From assembly GCA_030837265.1 (NCBI GenBank), contig JAUPKV010000481.1, positions 1 through 22,580 on the forward strand: a stretch of 22,580 nt of DNA, in the 5' to 3' direction. Source of the DNA: Methanobacteriota archaeon. Its GTDB lineage: Archaea; Halobacteriota; Methanosarcinia; Methanosarcinales; Methanosarcinaceae. Shown in pieces: positions 8,818-16,603 of the stretch; the stretch's first letter is position 1, and every line of letters starts with the position of its first letter. The position numbers and the translations under genes are program-made. The notes under the pieces were generated by a model. The model did no database searches. It was not told the origin of the DNA and saw only the letters and a list, made by a program, of their open reading frames with translations.

Positions 8818-8997
8818 TTACCTTATATATCTCGCTGCCGCTCCGGACTTTTTCGGTTTGGGCTTATTTGGCCTGAAAGCCCGCTCCGGGCACTTCTTGG
8901 AATCGGTTCTACCACGCACTTCAAAACCGAGGCTGAAACATTCGCCTTTTAGTTCATCAATAGCTGTATAAAATCTGCAGTCTTGGCATGTAGGCAT
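8818..8997 (-). CDS. Small four-cysteine protein, putative metal or Fe-S binder
   Basis: This 59-residue protein has cysteines at positions 4, 7, 20 and 36 (CQDC, GEC, KKC) followed by a basic tail rich in Lys, Pro and Arg. The spacing resembles small proteins with one zinc or iron-sulfur site, and recalls the small subunits of benzylsuccinate synthase that carry a HiPIP-like cluster; I cannot confirm that link. A longer frame begins at 9030, but the Shine-Dalgarno GGAGGTA lies between the two starts, about ten bases before the ATG at 8997, and the sequence MPTCQDCRFY looks like a genuine N-terminus. It stands alone, with its own TATA-like element near 9088-9097. Confidence 0.75.
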   Translation of the reverse strand: MPTCQDCRFYTAIDELKGECFSLGFEVRGRTDSKKCPERAFRPNKPKPKKSGAAARYIR

Positions 8998-9087
8998 TCG
9001 AATTACTACCTCCAAATATGTGAAGGCCACCTGGTCAATACTCCAGGGTTTTTGCCGGACACAAGCTCTAGATTAGAAGTCGCCTCA

Positions 9088-9097
9088 TTTTATATAT
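9088..9097 (-). promoter_or_regulatory. Candidate TATA box for the four-cysteine gene
   Basis: The minus strand reads ATATATAAAA. A start near 9067 leaves a leader of about 70 bases that contains a CCTGG/CCAGG inverted pair with an 8-base loop and the GGAGGTA ribosome binding site. The element is AT-symmetric, so it could also be read on the other strand. Confidence 0.4.
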
Positions 9098-9197
9098 GTA
9101 AGCGCGAAAATGTATCCTCTTAATAATACTTATCTATAAATAAAACATTTTTGGTAGCATTAAAGGAGCTCAAACCGTAGTTTTTAGTTCATTCCTT

Positions 9198-10904
9198 TTA
9201 GAGTTTCTTTAACTGCTGGCTGTACACTCTTTCTATTCGCTGGATAGTATCGGCTTCCTCCGGGCCCTTATCGTCACGGATGCGGATGAAGCGAGGGAAG
9301 CGCAGTGCATAGCCAGAGTCATAATTAGGGCTTTTCTGAATTTCTTCAAAGGCAATCTCCAGGACAATTTTCGGTCTTACGGCAAATACTCCGCCTGCTT
9401 CTCCTCCCTCCATCAGTCCGGATAGCATTTCTGTAAGCTCCTTTAGCTGTTCATCGGTCAGGCCTGTCCCGACCTTACCGACCTGCAAGTAACGGGAAGT
9501 ATCCGGATCATAACAGGCAATACTGTAAGAGCCTATCAGGTTTGCACGCCTGCCATAACCCCATTCGGCCCCCACAACTGCGAGGTCAAGTGTTTCCATA
9601 AGAGGTTTTTTCTTAAGCCAGTTCTTGCCGCGTTTCCCAGGAGAGTAAAACGAATTCGGGTTTTTAACCATTACGCCTTCGTGTCCGGCCTTTAAGGCCT
9701 CCCTATAGACTTTTTCTACAAGCTCGAGGTCTCCGGTTATCACTTGCTTGTCGACGCAAATGGACTTTGAGTCTTCAGTTGAGCTTTCCACACAGGACTC
9801 TAGAGCTTTCCGGCGTTCATGAAGAGGCAGGTCTATCAGGGTTTCACCATTCAGGTACATAATGTCGAAGAGGTTAAGCTGGATTGGAATCCCAAGTACA
9901 TTCTCCTCCACATCGTACTTGCGCCGGAATCGTTTGAGGATTTCCTGAAAAGCCCTGGGTTTTCCTTTTTTATCCACGGCAACGGCTTCCCCATCAAGAA
10001 TTGCGGATTCGGCTTTAATGTGTTTTCGAATGATTTCAACAAGATCCGGGAGAGACGCTGTTACGTTTTCAAGTTTGCGTGAAAAAAGAGTAACCGAATC
10101 TCCGGCTTTGTGGATCTGGACTCTTGCACCGTCGAATTTCCATTCGATTGCAGCTTCCTTCATCTCTCGAATTTCAGCATCAATATCAGGGCTGGTCTGA
10201 GAAAGCATCATTTTAATCGGGCGGTTAATATCAATCCCGAGACTTTTTAGAACTTCCACCCCACCGCTTTTGGCAGATGCTGCCACTATCCCGAGGTCAT
10301 TTGTAACCATATAGGCATGTTCGACCACATCTGTCGGGACGGAAAAAGCTTTTGCGATAGCATCCCTTACCACACCTTCCCCTACTCCTATACGGAGTTC
10401 TTCCAGAGCGAGCCTGGATATGTACTTTGCTTCCCTTGGGGTAGAGGAGTTAAAAAGGAACTGAAGGTTTTTAACCTTGATTTCCTGAGAGCCCTTTCCT
10501 GAGGCTTCGGAAGCTGTCTTGAAGCGCTGATAAACGTCTGTTATTAAAAGATTCGGTTGTTCTTCGAGGAAAGATGAAAACGTAGCCTGATTTTTCCGCT
10601 TTTCCTTTAAAATAAGAAGAGCAGTTTCCCCGATATCCCCTGTGGTCCGGATAAGTGATTCTATACTTTTAATACTCATTCCTGAAGCTCTGGAGAGAGC
10701 AACATAAAGCAGGCTGGGACCAATTCCCAGTTGCTCTCCAGTCCAGGTAGGAAAAACCTCACTCATAATAAAGTGAGTCGCAAGGGGCAGTTCTTCTACG
10801 TCAACTTTCTTTAGAAGCTCTGCAACTTTATTTGTAATATCAATTGTACTCGATATTTTTTCTATTGTCTGGCAGGTCTCTGCGAATTCCTTAAAGCTTG
10901 TCAT
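9198..10904 (-). CDS. lig: ATP-dependent DNA ligase
   Basis: This 568-residue replicative/repair ligase seals nicks in duplex DNA using ATP. The adenylated lysine is K256 in motif I, WKFDGAR. The DNA-binding domain of archaeal Lig1 and eukaryotic LigI occupies about residues 1-230. Later motifs are visible: [23 protein letters not shown] and NWLKKKP (motif V lysines), and the OB-fold end with [12 protein letters not shown]. Length fits archaeal Lig1 (about 550-600). Extending the frame by one codon gives TTG; I take the ATG at 10904. It follows homoserine dehydrogenase after 22 bp with no promoter seen, so the two are probably co-transcribed. Confidence 0.97.
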   Translation of the reverse strand: MTSFKEFAETCQTIEKISSTIDITNKVAELLKKVDVEELPLATHFIMSEVFPTWTGEQLGIGPSLLYVALSRASGMSIKSIESLIRTTGDIGETALLILKEKRKNQATFSSFLEEQPNLLITDVYQRFKTASEASGKGSQEIKVKNLQFLFNSSTPREAKYISRLALEELRIGVGEGVVRDAIAKAFSVPTDVVEHAYMVTNDLGIVAASAKSGGVEVLKSLGIDINRPIKMMLSQTSPDIDAEIREMKEAAIEWKFDGARVQIHKAGDSVTLFSRKLENVTASLPDLVEIIRKHIKAESAILDGEAVAVDKKGKPRAFQEILKRFRRKYDVEENVLGIPIQLNLFDIMYLNGETLIDLPLHERRKALESCVESSTEDSKSICVDKQVITGDLELVEKVYREALKAGHEGVMVKNPNSFYSPGKRGKNWLKKKPLMETLDLAVVGAEWGYGRRANLIGSYSIACYDPDTSRYLQVGKVGTGLTDEQLKELTEMLSGLMEGGEAGGVFAVRPKIVLEIAFEEIQKSPNYDSGYALRFPRFIRIRDDKGPEEADTIQRIERVYSQQLKKL

Positions 10905-10926
10905 CAATCCACACAGCTTTTTTCAT

Positions 10927-11925
10927 TCAATTTTTTCCGTAAATTGCGATCAGATCACTGAGAATCGCACTTGAGGTTTCAATCGGTCCTGCTCCTTTAC
11001 CCGTAACCGTAATTTCCCCCGCAAGCTCGGTATATACGGAGGCAATATTTAAAGTTCCTCCTACTGCAAGAGGATGTTTGATCGGCACGAGCCTTGGGGC
11101 CACCTGGATTTTCTCCCTGCCAACCTCGCCTATAAGCTTGATAACATGTCCTCTTTCGTAAGCCATTTCCAGTGCTTCGGTAGTAATCTTAGTAATTCCG
11201 GTAACTTCGACATCCTTATAAGTAACATTTCGTCCGAAAATGGCGTTCGCAAGGATCACAAGCTTGCAGGCAGTATCAATTCCTTCCACATCATATGTAG
11301 GATCAGTTTCCGCAATTCCAAGTTCCATTGACTCGGCAAGGATATCAGTGTAACTTGCCCTCTCTTCTAGCATCCTTGTCAGGATATAATTGCAGGTCCC
11401 GTTCAAGATGCCTTTAATACTTATAATATGGTTACCAGCTAAAACTTCGTTTGCCAGGTTAATGATTGGCATTGAGCCGCCGACCGTAGCTTCGAACCTG
11501 AATTCTGACCCTGAAGCTTTTGCAGCCTCCATGAGTTCTCTGTACTTCAAGGTAAGCGGTCCTTTATTGGAAGTAATAACATCCTTTCCTGTTTCGAAGG
11601 CAGTAAACATATTCTGGAGGCCTGCTCCTCCTGTAACTATATTTGTAGGAGTGGTCTCTATCACAAGGTCGTGTTCCAGTGACCTTATCACATCGGCACC
11701 GGAAATATTTTCGATAGCGACAGTACCACTTTCTCTCTTACGGGAAAGGCAGTCGGCAAGGTCTACCCCCAGGGGATTGACAGTTGCTCCTTTTGAATCC
11801 ACAACAGCTACTACTTTAACTTCCAGTCCTATACTTTTTAAATACTCCTTTTTCATCAGGAGTACCTCAGCCACACCCTGTCCAATTGCACCGAACCCGA
11901 GAATAGAACAGCATACAGTCTTCAT
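10927..11925 (-). CDS. hom: Homoserine dehydrogenase
   Basis: This 332-residue enzyme reduces aspartate-semialdehyde to homoserine with NAD(P)H, the branch point to threonine, methionine and (in part) isoleucine. The Rossmann motif GFGAIG is at 10-15, the SNKGPL loop at 119-124, and the conserved [11 protein letters not shown] at 172-182. The catalytic pair is Asp217 and Lys221 in [10 protein letters not shown]. The C-terminal ACT domain found in longer bacterial forms is absent; instead a separate ACT protein is encoded 24 bp upstream, a pairing seen in other methanogens. The start is supported by AGGAGAT with good spacing. Confidence 0.96.
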   Translation of the reverse strand: MKTVCCSILGFGAIGQGVAEVLLMKKEYLKSIGLEVKVVAVVDSKGATVNPLGVDLADCLSRKRESGTVAIENISGADVIRSLEHDLVIETTPTNIVTGGAGLQNMFTAFETGKDVITSNKGPLTLKYRELMEAAKASGSEFRFEATVGGSMPIINLANEVLAGNHIISIKGILNGTCNYILTRMLEERASYTDILAESMELGIAETDPTYDVEGIDTACKLVILANAIFGRNVTYKDVEVTGITKITTEALEMAYERGHVIKLIGEVGREKIQVAPRLVPIKHPLAVGGTLNIASVYTELAGEITVTGKGAGPIETSSAILSDLIAIYGKN

Positions 11926-11949
11926 ATATCAAATCTCCTAAAATTATTA

Positions 11950-12453
11950 TCAAGTCTGGATGTCAATCGGGAGAACCATTAACAGGTCTTTTTTTACCGA
12001 GACCGCTTTCAGGATATCAAGTGCCTTTTTTAATTCCTGTTTACCCACGGCATCGATTTTAATGAGGGCTGAAGAAAGCACATTAATGCCAGGCATAGAG
12101 AGGGTAAGATCCACAACCTCAGCAAATCCGGTTTTATCAATCTCATCAATCGTATCCTGAATCCCAGTGTGAACCACATGCCCTATAAGAACCACATTTA
12201 TACTTTCTCTTAAACGTTGTTCTCCTACTCTTACTACTCTGACGCCGCTTTCTTCCAGTTTAGCCTTTATTTTCCCAATGTTCTCAGGTTTAGCTTCCAG
12301 AACAAGCTGGACTGGAACTGTTTTTCTTGGGGTTCTTTTTTGATGATGATGTAGAACAGTTATCAGGTTAGCTTTGTATTCCGAAAGAGGCTGGAGAGCT
12401 AAAAGCATCTGCCCGGGCACATCTTTTAATTCAATGTCCATGGAAACTCTCAT
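11950..12453 (-). CDS. ACT-domain amino-acid-binding regulator
   Basis: This 167-residue protein has an N-terminal ACT-type fold (MRVSMDIELKDVPGQML, then the HHHQKRTP segment) and a second alpha/beta half, like archaeal predicted regulators of amino-acid metabolism. It probably binds an aspartate-family amino acid and modulates the homoserine dehydrogenase encoded next; that is inferred from adjacency. The longest frame starts at 12525, but those 24 extra residues are atypical. A GAGGGA site precedes the ATG at 12453, and a TATA box at 12479-12486 lies inside the extension, so transcription would begin after the upstream codon. First gene of the probable operon ACT-hom-lig. Confidence 0.88.
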   Translation of the reverse strand: MRVSMDIELKDVPGQMLLALQPLSEYKANLITVLHHHQKRTPRKTVPVQLVLEAKPENIGKIKAKLEESGVRVVRVGEQRLRESINVVLIGHVVHTGIQDTIDEIDKTGFAEVVDLTLSMPGINVLSSALIKIDAVGKQELKKALDILKAVSVKKDLLMVLPIDIQT

Positions 12454-12478
12454 CTTGTCCCTCGTACGATTTAGTAAT

Positions 12479-12486
12479 CTTATAAA
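12479..12486 (-). promoter_or_regulatory. TATA box for the ACT-hom-lig operon
   Basis: The minus strand reads TTTATAAG, ending 25 bp before the ATG at 12453. The transcript start would fall within a few bases of the start codon, so the mRNA is nearly leaderless. A second possible box (ACTATATA) lies farther upstream near 12620. The 150 bp between 12526 and 12677 hold nothing else I can identify. Confidence 0.5.
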
Positions 12487-12677
12487 TTTTATTGTATGGA
12501 AAGGCCTAATCCCGGAATTTGCCATTATGCAGTTTTATTGAGCAGAAAGGGCATTTGGAACTTTGCCTAATATTTAAAAGTTAGTTACTATCTTTGCTGC
12601 TTAGTGGAGGAATTTAGTTATATAGTTTGCGATTTTTTTTAAAAGAGATTGTGAAAATACTTCTTCTCAGTTATTCC

Positions 12678-13946
12678 TTATTCCTGCTTGCTTTCCTCTT
12701 CTGTTTGCTTAGCTATATGTTCATCAGGAATACGGATAATATTTCCTCTGCCTCTTTTGAATTTTTCAATCAGGCCGCGTTCTTCAAGGTCTGAAAGCAT
12801 GAGACTGACTTTTGATTCCGAGTAGGGGGATTTCTTTCGCAGTTCTCTCTGAGTTATTCGATTTCCATTAGCTCGGATCATTTCCAGAAGGTCCTTTAGA
12901 TCTTCAGGAAGATTAACATTACGATCTTCCCCCAATTCTTCTGCCTCTGTATCTGTGGAAGTAGACAGCTTGGGTTTTATTTCATAACCGTCGTCTAGAC
13001 TGTCATCTAAAATTTCTTCTGAGTTCTCTTCTGTACTCTCTTCCAAACTCTCTTTTGAACTCTGTTCTAAACTCTCTTTTGAACTCTGTTCTAAACTCTC
13101 TTTTGTACTCTCTTCCAAACTCTCTTTTGAACTCTGTTCTAAACTCTCTTTTGAACTTTTTTTCGAATTATCGTTTAAACTTTTTTCTGAATTATCTGTG
13201 GAACTCTGTTCTAAACTTTTTTCGGAAATATCTTCTAAATGTTTTTTTGAAGTCTCTGCTGAACCCCTTTTATTTTCTTCAGAATATTCTGCTTGTATTA
13301 AGGGATTTCCAGTTTCGGATCTTTTAATATCTCTATTTCTTCCAGAAAGTTCATCTTCACTAGAAAATCCAGTTATTATCTCGGGAGGCTTCTTACTTCT
13401 ATTTTTTGAGAAATGATTTAAGAGGTAGATACCTAGTAGTACAATGATTATAAAAGCGAATAAAGCAGAAACCATATAAAAGTTTTCAGAGCTGGGATTA
13501 GACACGTTCTTCAAAGGTTGTGCAGGTTGTGCGGGTTGTGTAGGTTGTGAAGATTGTACAGTGCTAAAGTTCATATCCGGGACTTCAGATCCTTGCCGGC
13601 TTAGAAGTTCTTCATCATAAGGGGGAAAAAGCAGCAGATCATGTACAAATTCTCCTTGATTCGAGATTACAACATTTTCATGAGCTGCGTAAACCAGGGT
13701 ATTTCCCTCGAAATAGTTCGCAGTTATCAAGTAGGTTCCGGGAGTCAGATTAAAGGAATAGTTTGCATCTGTCGCAACAAGGTACTGTGTGGGAGTAGAA
13801 TTAACTTCAACTATTGTATTATTAAGAGGTTTGAAACTATTCCACTCATAAACAGTCCCATGAATTGTGGTCGCCAGTGCATTTCCCATCGAAAAAAGAA
13901 TGAGAAGAAAGACACATGCGATCCAGCAAAGCTTTCTAAAATCCAC
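12678..13946 (-). CDS. Membrane-anchored winged-helix protein with surface sensor domain
   Basis: This 422-residue protein belongs to the type of archaeal membrane protein with a C-terminal HTH (COG2512-like). In order: signal or anchor helix 1-25; a carboxypeptidase-regulatory/PEGA-like beta domain at about 27-105 (GTVYEWNSFKP, LTPGTYLITA); a QPTQPAQPAQP linker; a transmembrane helix at 157-177; a long acidic Ser/Glu/Lys linker with eight-residue repeats at 263-310; and a winged helix at about 347-407 (ITQRELRKKSPYSESKVSLMLSDLEERGLIEK, shown here only as its key segments). The domain order suggests an outside sensor coupled to DNA binding inside. The start is GTG; a TATA box ends about 20 bp upstream, so the mRNA would be leaderless. 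It is divergent from the secreted-protein gene at 14160. Confidence 0.88.
   Translation of the reverse strand: MDFRKLCWIACVFLLILFSMGNALATTIHGTVYEWNSFKPLNNTIVEVNSTPTQYLVATDANYSFNLTPGTYLITANYFEGNTLVYAAHENVVISNQGEFVHDLLLFPPYDEELLSRQGSEVPDMNFSTVQSSQPTQPAQPAQPLKNVSNPSSENFYMVSALFAFIIIVLLGIYLLNHFSKNRSKKPPEIITGFSSEDELSGRNRDIKRSETGNPLIQAEYSEENKRGSAETSKKHLEDISEKSLEQSSTDNSEKSLNDNSKKSSKESLEQSSKESLEESTKESLEQSSKESLEQSSKESLEESTEENSEEILDDSLDDGYEIKPKLSTSTDTEAEELGEDRNVNLPEDLKDLLEMIRANGNRITQRELRKKSPYSESKVSLMLSDLEERGLIEKFKRGRGNIIRIPDEHIAKQTEEESKQE
13017..13160 (-). repeat. 24-bp coding repeats in the linker
   Basis: Six units of 24 bp encode variants of SSKESLEQ/SSKESLEE (residues 263-310 of the membrane winged-helix protein), with degraded units continuing to about 13230. 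The nucleotide identity between units is high enough to suggest recent slippage, so linker length may vary between strains. Confidence 0.88.
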
Positions 13947-13966
13947 GCAATCTTAAACGAGTTTTT

Positions 13967-13975
13967 AACATAAAT
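13967..13975 (-). promoter_or_regulatory. Candidate TATA box, leaderless start of the winged-helix gene
   Basis: The minus strand reads ATTTATGTT, centred 25 bp upstream of the GTG at 13946. This is the spacing expected if transcription begins at the start codon, and it fits the absence of a Shine-Dalgarno. Confidence 0.45.
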
Positions 13976-14020
13976 CTTTTACTTTTCATTATAGAAATTT
14001 ACACAGCTCTAGAGACATGT

Positions 14021-14060
14021 TCAAGCTTTGTCAAGGAAATCAAGTAACTATCAAGCTTGA
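14021..14060. promoter_or_regulatory. Phased TCAAG motifs, candidate operator
   Basis: TCAAG occurs at 14021, 14031, 14040 and 14051, spacings of 10, 9 and 11 bp. The first and last extend to TCAAGCTT, and the last lies in the perfect palindrome TCAAGCTTGA. The cluster sits between the two divergent genes, 44 bp upstream of the TATA box at 14104. Same-face spacing is typical of cooperative binding sites. That the divergent winged-helix protein binds here is inference. Confidence 0.4.
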
Positions 14061-14103
14061 AAACTTGTATCTGACTTTAATCGGAACTGTTAAAAAAAGA
14101 ATG

Positions 14104-14154
14104 CTTATATCTACCTCACTCTATACAGCAGTATAGTACTTAATAAGGGAGGTA
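14104..14154 (+). promoter_or_regulatory. TATA box and strong ribosome binding site for the secreted helical protein
   Basis: Box A CTTATATC at 14104-14111 would start a transcript near 14132. GGGAGGTAG at 14146-14154 then precedes the ATG at 14160 by five bases. This is one of the clearest promoter/leader arrangements in the window. Confidence 0.6.
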
Positions 14155-14159
14155 GTCAG

Positions 14160-15224
14160 ATGAAAAAATTCAGATTTGTGCAATATCTGACTTACTTTAC
14201 GATCATATTTATACTATTCATTATGCTGCCGGGGGCAGCTTTTGCTGTCAATTCTCACTCCGATGAACAAGGAAACCAGATTCAGAATGTGCAAGCGAAA
14301 TCCATGAACTCGAGCTCGCATGTTAATAAGATAAATAATACTAGCGAAGGCAATATCTCTGAGAATGATTCAGGAAGTCTCGGGGGCGCCTCAAGTGTAA
14401 AAAATCCGAATCGGGTTTTCGAATATAAACAAAACAGGCAAAAAATAAAAGAGGAACTTGAGATTCAAAGAGAAACGTATCACAAAGCAAAGAAGGATTT
14501 CCTTAAGGTTAAAAGCCAAATTCATGCTGGAAAGCTCAATCCCGATTCCTCTGAGGTTTTAAATGCTACTAAGCTCTATCTTAATTCTAGCATTAGTTAT
14601 ATGATCGTACATCTTTCAAATGTAAAGAATAACATAGAATATGCGAATTGCAATGGAACGGAAAAGATAGTTACGGACATAGATGAAAAGATCAACTTGT
14701 TTGAGACTAAAAAGACCGAAGTGGCAAATTCTTCGAGTCAGAAAGAACTTGCTACCACGGTCAGGTCTGTACGCGAAACATGGGTGGAAGCACAGAGAAT
14801 CAGTCTTGCTGGCGCAGGGCAGATTGTTAGTGAGAAAGTGGGAGAATATCTCGAGCAATCCGAGGTTCTCTCTGGTGTACTCAATACGAGGATAGAGAAT
14901 CTAAACAAAACCGGTGCTGATGTATCTGACCTTAAAGTAAAGCTTGTCAGTTACAGATCATATTTAACGTCTGCGCAGAATATGAAAAAAGATGCAGATG
15001 CCGTTTACAAAGATAATAATGCTACCCGGGAAAAGCTTGAAGAGGCTAATAATTACCTGATTCAATCTATTAGTGATATTAATAAAGCAAATAAGCTACT
15101 AAAAGATATATTCATTGAACTAAAAAAGCAGGAAAACCAAAAAACTAATGAAACCGAAGTTGAAAGTAGCCAGAAAACCGAGCTTAAAATTACTAAGGAT
15201 GTAAATTATTCAAAGGAGAATTAA
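14160..15224 (+). CDS. Secreted, largely helical protein of unknown function
   Basis: This 354-residue protein has a signal peptide at about residues 1-29 (hydrophobic core, AAFA before the probable cut). A Ser/Asn-rich stretch to about 85 follows, then long amphipathic helices rich in Lys/Glu, probably coiled coil, to about 330, and a polar C-terminal tail. Several NxS/T sequons (for example NSS, NGT, NKT, NAT) would allow S-layer-type N-glycosylation. No catalytic motif or known domain is recognised. It has its own promoter and a strong ribosome binding site. The lipoprotein gene follows 47 bp later with no promoter seen, so the two probably form an operon that puts both products at the cell surface. 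Confidence 0.85.
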   Translation: MKKFRFVQYLTYFTIIFILFIMLPGAAFAVNSHSDEQGNQIQNVQAKSMNSSSHVNKINNTSEGNISENDSGSLGGASSVKNPNRVFEYKQNRQKIKEELEIQRETYHKAKKDFLKVKSQIHAGKLNPDSSEVLNATKLYLNSSISYMIVHLSNVKNNIEYANCNGTEKIVTDIDEKINLFETKKTEVANSSSQKELATTVRSVRETWVEAQRISLAGAGQIVSEKVGEYLEQSEVLSGVLNTRIENLNKTGADVSDLKVKLVSYRSYLTSAQNMKKDADAVYKDNNATREKLEEANNYLIQSISDINKANKLLKDIFIELKKQENQKTNETEVESSQKTELKITKDVNYSKEN

Positions 15225-15271
15225 TTACTTTAGTATCATTCTCTTTCAATATCATTTTGAGGAGGCGTAAT

Positions 15272-15592
15272 ATGGCAAAATTGGCGCACCTGCTCGTGCT
15301 ATCATGTTTAATTATCTTCCTTGTATTCTCCGGTTGTATCGGTAATGATGCATCTAAAGTAAAAGAAGAAAATGGTTCAAACTACACTGGAGAAAGTAAT
15401 GCTTTGTCAAACAGCTCATCAAGCAGTGCACCAGAAGATGATCTGGAAGTTGGCCTTACACAATCAGATCTTAAGGAACTGGATTCTGATATGTCGGATC
15501 TCCAGGGCTTGTTGGAAAACTCAAGTGTTGGAGAGGATATAGTAATTGAAAATGCGGAGACTGGGAAAAGTGAAAACTTAACTAAGAAATAA
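15272..15592 (+). CDS. Small lipoprotein of unknown function
   Basis: This 106-residue protein has a lipoprotein signal: basic start, hydrophobic core, and lipobox FSGC with the modified cysteine at residue 22. The mature part is short, acidic and rich in Ser and Asn, with a predicted helix in the SDLKELDSDMSDLQGLLEN region; no known domain. The frame can be extended to a TTG at 15257, but the ribosome binding site GAGGAGG (15259-15265) lies on top of it and serves the ATG at 15272. It ends 3 bp before the stop of the convergent phasin-like gene. Likely co-expressed with the secreted helical protein. Confidence 0.85.
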   Translation: MAKLAHLLVLSCLIIFLVFSGCIGNDASKVKEENGSNYTGESNALSNSSSSSAPEDDLEVGLTQSDLKELDSDMSDLQGLLENSSVGEDIVIENAETGKSENLTKK

Positions 15593-15595
15593 GTT

Positions 15596-15919
15596 TCACT
15601 TGAAAAACATCTTTTCTTTATTCTTTATTCTCCCAATTTCTTCTTCCAGGGTTTTTATTCTGGATTCAAGTTCAGTCATATCTTTTCCGGAAAAAATGTC
15701 TTTTTTAGAAACAGCATCCTGTATCTTTTCGGAAACTTTCTTTTCAAGGGATAATGTCTGTTTTTTGCTTTCCTCAATCAGCTCCTGGATAGCTTTTTTT
15801 CCATCCTCTTTGCTGATATCTCCCTTATCAAGGTCCTTTACCAATTCATTTATTTTTTCTTCTGTCATTGCCCAGAGGCCTGCGCCTAAAAGCCCGACTT
15901 TTCGAACTGATTCTCTCAT
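15596..15919 (-). CDS. Phasin-like coiled-coil protein (COG3937 type)
   Basis: This 107-residue protein has the architecture of the short phasin/PhaF-like family. A short apolar N-terminal helix GLLGAGLWAMTEEKINELV is followed by a DKGDISKEDGKK turn and a charged helix, then a C-terminal heptad coil (MTELESRIKTLEEEIGRI) that probably oligomerises. In bacteria, phasins coat polyhydroxyalkanoate granules, but small relatives are widespread in organisms without PHA, so no PHA role is claimed. AAAGGTAG provides the ribosome binding site; a TTTAATATAT box lies near 15991-16000 with an imperfect palindrome ACCGATATGGT at 15973-15983 after it. Convergent with the lipoprotein gene. Confidence 0.8.
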   Translation of the reverse strand: MRESVRKVGLLGAGLWAMTEEKINELVKDLDKGDISKEDGKKAIQELIEESKKQTLSLEKKVSEKIQDAVSKKDIFSGKDMTELESRIKTLEEEIGRIKNKEKMFFK

Positions 15920-15990
15920 ACAAATACTACCTTTATCTATTAGTTCAAGAAAAATAATTTGAAAATAATCATACCGATATGGTCTTAATA

Positions 15991-16000
15991 ATATATTAAA
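15991..16000 (-). promoter_or_regulatory. Candidate TATA box for the phasin-like gene
   Basis: The minus strand reads TTTAATATAT; a start near 15970 would give a leader of about 50 bases. The near-palindrome ACCGATATGGT at 15973-15983 overlaps the expected start site and could be a regulator site. Confidence 0.35.
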
Positions 16001-16087
16001 AGTTTCTCCATTTATTAAGTACGCCCCAATTTTGAACTGGGTCTTTAAACTCTTTTATAGCTTTGCACTGCTTTCCGATTTAGTTAA

Positions 16088-16434
16088 AGAACGAAAAGAA
16101 AGGAACTCAGCCAAACCGGATGGCGCTACACTCTCAAACATAATAATGAGATAATAGCTCATGCAGAGACGGTCATTGACCAAAATGGTAAAAATCTCTT
16201 TTCAGGAACTAATGAAGGTCCTTTAGTAGAAGGAACCGCCAAAGCGATTAAAGTTGCTGAGAAGCAGAGTGAAATAAAGAAGGAAAATCCGATCTCACAA
16301 TGCCGGTTGAGCCAACTCCGCCACCTTTGATTCCTAATAAGCTTATGCTTCTAGGAGATCTTCTTGCGTTTCTGTAAGAGCAGGCAAAATCGAAGCTAGA
16401 AGCCGATCACGGTGATGAGAAACTTGGAGGTTAA
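16088..16434 (+). pseudogene. Decayed ORF of unknown family
   Basis: One frame is open for 80 codons from 16088 to a TGA at 16328-16330 without any ATG. It reads like a real hydrophilic protein (GWRYTLKHNNEIIAHAE, GTNEGPLVEGTAKAI). Another frame then continues it through about 16290-16434 (MPVEPTPPPLIPNKL, LLGDLLAFL), with an in-frame TAA at 16375-16377 and a final TAA at 16432-16434. A frameshift plus a nonsense codon in a former gene is the simplest reading. I do not recognise the family. No start or ribosome binding site survives; an imperfect CCCAATT/AACTGGG hairpin lies upstream at about 16026-16042. The remainder of the 680-bp gap holds nothing further that I can name. Confidence 0.4.
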
Positions 16435-16574
16435 GTCCAGGCGGTTTGGAGGGTTTCACTAGAAAAATAGTTTCTTCATAGGGAAGTTCATCAGAATGTA
16501 AAAATTCAAATCTAAGGGAAATTATATCTCCTTTATGTCTACGGATAAAAGAAAAAAGTACCAGAATTAGATCG

Positions 16575-16590
16575 AATTTTAATTAAAATT
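16575..16590. promoter_or_regulatory. 16-bp perfect palindrome before a secreted-protein gene
   Basis: AATTTTAATTAAAATT is a perfect inverted repeat directly in front of the ribosome binding site TGGAGAGGGG (16591-16600). It may be an operator or simply AT-rich sequence. Confidence 0.35.
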
Positions 16591-16603
16591 TGGAGAGGGG
16601 AAT

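Noticed and set aside
11390..11941. 183-codon open frame on the plus strand
   Set aside because: Antisense shadow of homoserine dehydrogenase; composition reflects the codon bias of the real gene.
12454..12525. N-terminal extension of the ACT protein
   Set aside because: A TATA box lies inside it, a ribosome binding site precedes the internal ATG, and the extra residues do not look like the family.
15257..15271. TTG start for the lipoprotein
   Set aside because: It overlaps the GAGGAGG ribosome binding site of the ATG at 15272.
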